The position numbers were made by a program, and so were the translations under genes. From assembly GCA_001586965.3 (NCBI GenBank), contig LUCW03001652.1, positions 1-30,000 of the forward strand: a stretch of 30,000 nt of DNA. Direction: 5' to 3'. A model generated the notes under the pieces. That model searched no databases. It saw only the letters and a list, made by a program, of their open reading frames with translations, and had not been told where the DNA came from. Each line of letters opens with the position of its first letter. Position 1 is the first letter of the stretch. Below, in pieces: positions 27,547 to 30,000 of this stretch. Source of the stretch: Sphaeroforma sirkka (lineage: Eukaryota; Opisthokonta; Ichthyosporea; Ichthyophonida).

Positions 27547-30000
27547 GTCTGATTTGGAAAATTGATTGGGGTTTTTAGTTACCTATCCTCCCATTGATGA
27601 TTGCGTTGATGCAGACATATTGGTTTGTATGTATATAGTTTTATCTACGCTCTATATAAAATCCATTTCAAATGCCCGACGCATGTCTGGTCTATGAATA
27701 TTTTTCCAGAAGCCTCAAGATTACACATCGAAGTTGCACACATGCCAGAACAACCCTTCACATATTGTTTTGTAGCGTGATCTGTGATTATGTATATACA
27801 TTCTCATCTATGGTGCAACAGGAGGGTTGCGAGACCCTCCACTACCCTCCTACACTCTCTAAGATACGGCGGCTACCACCCTCCACTATGTGATACTGTC
27901 TGCTTATCAGAATGAACTGAGCCTATCCATTTTGCCATGCCAGCACACACGCCTGCGATATGGAAGTGCCGATGGGTAGCGCATATGCTTCGACATGCAC
28001 AAGAATACAAACAGGCTTTCCGGAAAAAAATATATAGCTTCATATTATATAATACGAAAACAAACTAGCCACTATATGTGTCAACACACACCCCGTGCCC
28101 AATCATCTACCTCACCCGTCTTAACGTCTGTGTCTAACCCACTCCCTCTGTATTCTGCAGTTACCCGATAAAATTCTCATCGCCAACAGAGGAGAGATTG
28201 CCTGCCGTGTGATGCGGTCGTGTCAGGCTCTGGGTATTAAGACGGTGGCGGTGTACTCTGATGTAGATGCCAGTTCGGTACACGTGCAGATGGCTGATGA
28301 GGCTGTACTAGTGGGCCCGGCAAACTCGGCCGATTCGTACCTGAATATTGATAATGTGATGGCAGCGATTAAGAAGACGGGTATGCTATAGTGTGGCTAG
28401 CCTGTGCACACACTGATCATTTACATTGCCATGTATTTGTGGAACACACTATTTTTTCTATGCGGCTATGGCAGCATATTGTATGGTATGCATGTGTAGC
28501 AACCAGCCTACAGGCGTATATAGTCACTACAGTAATTCAAACAAACCTGTGATTTTTTTTTTATGTCGATCCTTCTCGTCGAAGAACATAAATGTCTGTG
28601 TCTTCCAACTTTTGAGCAGTCAATAGATACCCATCGCTACCTGAGTGCTTGTGCGTAGGCACGGGGCCGTGTTTTATAGCTACATAGTTGATGATTTCCC
28701 TCGCATGACATCTATATTGACATCTTGATACTGCCTGTTTGATTCTCTCAGGCGCTCAAGCGGTTCATCCCGGATACGGGTTTCTCAGTGAGAACTTTCA
28801 CTTTGCACAACGCCTGAAGGAGGCCGGTGTGACATTCATCGCACCCAATGTGGAAGCTATCGAGGCCATGGGTGACAAGATCGAGTCCAAGGTGTGTGCA
28901 GAGTCTTCAGGACGTTTAATCAGAACATGTTCATAAGGTTTGTTCTGTGGCAGTATAATGTAGAATCTTCATGACGTTTAATCAGAATAGGTTCATATAG
29001 TTTGTTATGTGGCTGTAAAGTGTCATATGAGATTATGGTGCGGGCGATGGTCCTTCGGCACCCAGCCACCTGTGACAAAATCTAAACTTACAGATAAAAA
29101 ACAACCAATGACATTTAATACAGGTTATAGCTAAGAATGCCGGGGTCAACACCATCCCTGGATACGATGGTGAGATTGAGGATGTGGAAACGGCCGTCAA
29201 GGTGGCCAATGACATTGGATACCCTGTGATGGTAAAGGCCAGTGCCGGTGGCGGTGGTATGTTGTGTACTATTGATATATAGTCCTCGCACGGGACACGC
29301 TTGTTGTCACTAATGTGTACATATGCGTATGTGCAGATGTGCAAATGATGCCGGCCTTCTACGCTATATTTTTATACCTTAGCTCGTGCACATCACATTG
29401 TTAAATATGTTTGTACTGTCTCCGCATCTGTGGTTCGGGATTGTTGAGGTAATTTGTATACAACAACACGACGGCGCCATTTTTTAGTTGTGTTCAGTTG
29501 TCGTTATTTCGCCAATGCTGTATAGACCTGCCAATGGTTCCTGAAGCCAACTGGCTAGTATGCACGTGGCGAAGATGGTTCGGGTGAACGGTAGCATTGC
29601 TTAGCTGTGGTGGTCTGTACACATCCATTCCAGTAAGAACGTATACAGCCACGAATTCTATTCAAGTAAGAACTCATAATATATCACACCATGTGGCCAA
29701 GATAGTTCAGGTGCCCGGTAACATGGCCTTGCAGGGGTGGGGTGAGGGTTTAGCTGTACACACACCAATGTCTACAACTAATATCTGAAATCCAGACATA
29801 TGTCGACCTTACGCAATGTCTTTGACTTTTCTCAATTTCTCAGGTAAGGGTATGCGAGTGGCCTGGAATGACGAGGAGTGCCGCGAGTCCTTCACGCTGT
29901 CTAAGTCCGAGGCCCTGTCGTCGTTCGGAGACGACCGTATGTTGGTGGAGAAGTACATCGACAACCCACGACACATTGAGATCCAGGTGTGTGCATGCAT
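25952..30000 (+). CDS. PCCA: Propionyl-CoA carboxylase alpha subunit, 5' part
   Basis: This is the alpha subunit of mitochondrial propionyl-CoA carboxylase. Its biotin carboxylase domain uses ATP and bicarbonate to carboxylate biotin, which the beta subunit then uses. Five exons are in the window: 25952-26062, 28161-28380, 28752-28891, 29124-29256, 29844-29986; the gene continues past 30000. They give 249 of an expected ~700 residues. Residues 1-37 are a basic mitochondrial presequence ([17 protein letters not shown]). The rest matches the biotin carboxylase N-domain and the start of ATP-grasp: [34 protein letters not shown], the glycine-rich ATP loop [12 protein letters not shown] split across exons 4 and 5, and NPRHIEIQ. 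The ATG at 25952 is chosen because it starts the only open exon with a presequence and leads into a GT donor in phase 0. Methylcrotonyl-CoA carboxylase alpha is the main alternative; motif detail such as [17 protein letters not shown] and adjacency to PCCB favour PCCA. Confidence 0.94.
26903..26926. repeat. (TA)n microsatellite
   Basis: Twelve TA units, preceded by imperfect CA-rich sequence, in PCCA intron 1. Confidence 0.95.
27041..27546. repeat. Compound (TA)n/(CA)n microsatellite array
   Basis: Blocks of TA, CA, TACA and CGCA repeats, including an uninterrupted (CA) run at about 27466-27528 flanked by (TA)n on both sides. Most of the 0.5 kb is alternating purine-pyrimidine. Open frames across it are repeat artefacts. 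Confidence 0.97.
28161..28380 (+). CDS. PCCA: PCCA exon 2: biotin carboxylase N-domain
   Basis: Encodes [38 protein letters not shown] and [18 protein letters not shown]. Acceptor TGCAG; donor GTATGC; ends in phase 1. Confidence 0.96.
28752..28891 (+). CDS. PCCA: PCCA exon 3
   Basis: Encodes [19 protein letters not shown] through [13 protein letters not shown]. Acceptor CTCAG; donor GTGTGT; ends in phase 0. Confidence 0.96.
28902..29025. repeat. 62-bp tandem duplication in PCCA intron 3
   Basis: GACGTTTAATCAGAA occurs at 28911 and 28973. Flanking bases match for a full 62-bp unit repeated twice with several substitutions, beginning about 10 bases after the intron 3 donor. Confidence 0.85.
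29124..29256 (+). CDS. PCCA: PCCA exon 4: ATP-grasp start
   Basis: Encodes [14 protein letters not shown] through [12 protein letters not shown], the first half of the glycine-rich ATP loop. Acceptor TACAG; donor GTATGT; ends in phase 1. Confidence 0.96.
29562..29790. repeat. Diverged direct repeat in PCCA intron 4
   Basis: GTGGC-AAGAT-GTTC-GGTG near 29566 recurs near 29693, with further shared blocks (GGTA-CAT, TTAGCTGT, GTAAGAAC), giving two degenerate units about 127 bp apart. Confidence 0.5.
29844..29986 (+). CDS. PCCA: PCCA exon 5: ATP-grasp
   Basis: Encodes [35 protein letters not shown] and IEIQ. Acceptor CTCAG; donor GTGTGT; the next exon lies outside the window. Confidence 0.95.

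Larger units (their letters stand above)
26063..28160 (+). other. PCCA intron 1
   Basis: A 2.1-kb GT-AG intron, by far the longest of the mapped PCCA introns. It is largely low-complexity, with TGTGT/GTATAT-rich sequence at 26100-26460, microsatellites from 26840 to 27546, and a short CCCTCCACTA repeat near 27833-27885. No gene is recognised inside. Confidence 0.85.

Noticed and set aside
27038..27578. Several open frames on both strands
   Set aside because: They are translations of dinucleotide repeats.

Overview
The window is nuclear DNA of a eukaryote. Two conserved genes are split by many GT-AG introns, there is a polyadenylation signal, long microsatellites are present, and much of the rest is retrotransposon debris. 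The animal-like propionyl-CoA carboxylase proteins with dense introns, in a repeat-rich genome, would fit a unicellular relative of animals such as an ichthyosporean. That placement is an inference from style, not from a diagnostic marker.

Positions 1-7582 hold a rearranged LTR retrotransposon. Two LTRs of about 597 bp (422-1020 and 6988-7582, both TG...CA) flank gag, protease, reverse transcriptase, RNase H and a DIRS-type methyltransferase-like domain. The 5' end carries a 972-bp tandem duplication of partial LTR plus gag start. A shortened inverted LTR lies at 37-189. Gag and RT are broken by several frameshifts, mostly at homopolymers. The pol frame stops inside what looks like an integrase zinc finger, exactly at the 3' LTR, so no integrase core or tyrosine recombinase is present. 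A tRNA-like unit with A and B boxes sits antisense in gag.

Positions 7583-17527 are a graveyard of older elements. It holds two Ty3/gypsy fragments (9875-10126 plus, 13212-13406 minus), a Ty1/copia RNase H fragment (14440-14592 minus), a diverged dispersed repeat (9322-9587 and 12091-12378), and long stretches in which I recognise no gene.

Positions 17528-22836 (minus strand) contain PCCB, the beta (carboxyltransferase) subunit of mitochondrial propionyl-CoA carboxylase. Ten exons were mapped with consistent phase. The start-codon exon was not found. One intron contains a 40-bp minisatellite.

Positions 25952-30000 (plus strand) contain the first five exons of PCCA, the biotin-carboxylase/biotin-carrier alpha subunit, which runs off the window. 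Its first intron holds about 0.5 kb of nearly alternating purine-pyrimidine repeats. PCCB and PCCA make the two subunits of one enzyme complex (propionyl-CoA + HCO3- + ATP to methylmalonyl-CoA) and are arranged head to head across about 3 kb. This suggests, but does not prove, co-regulation from a shared upstream region.
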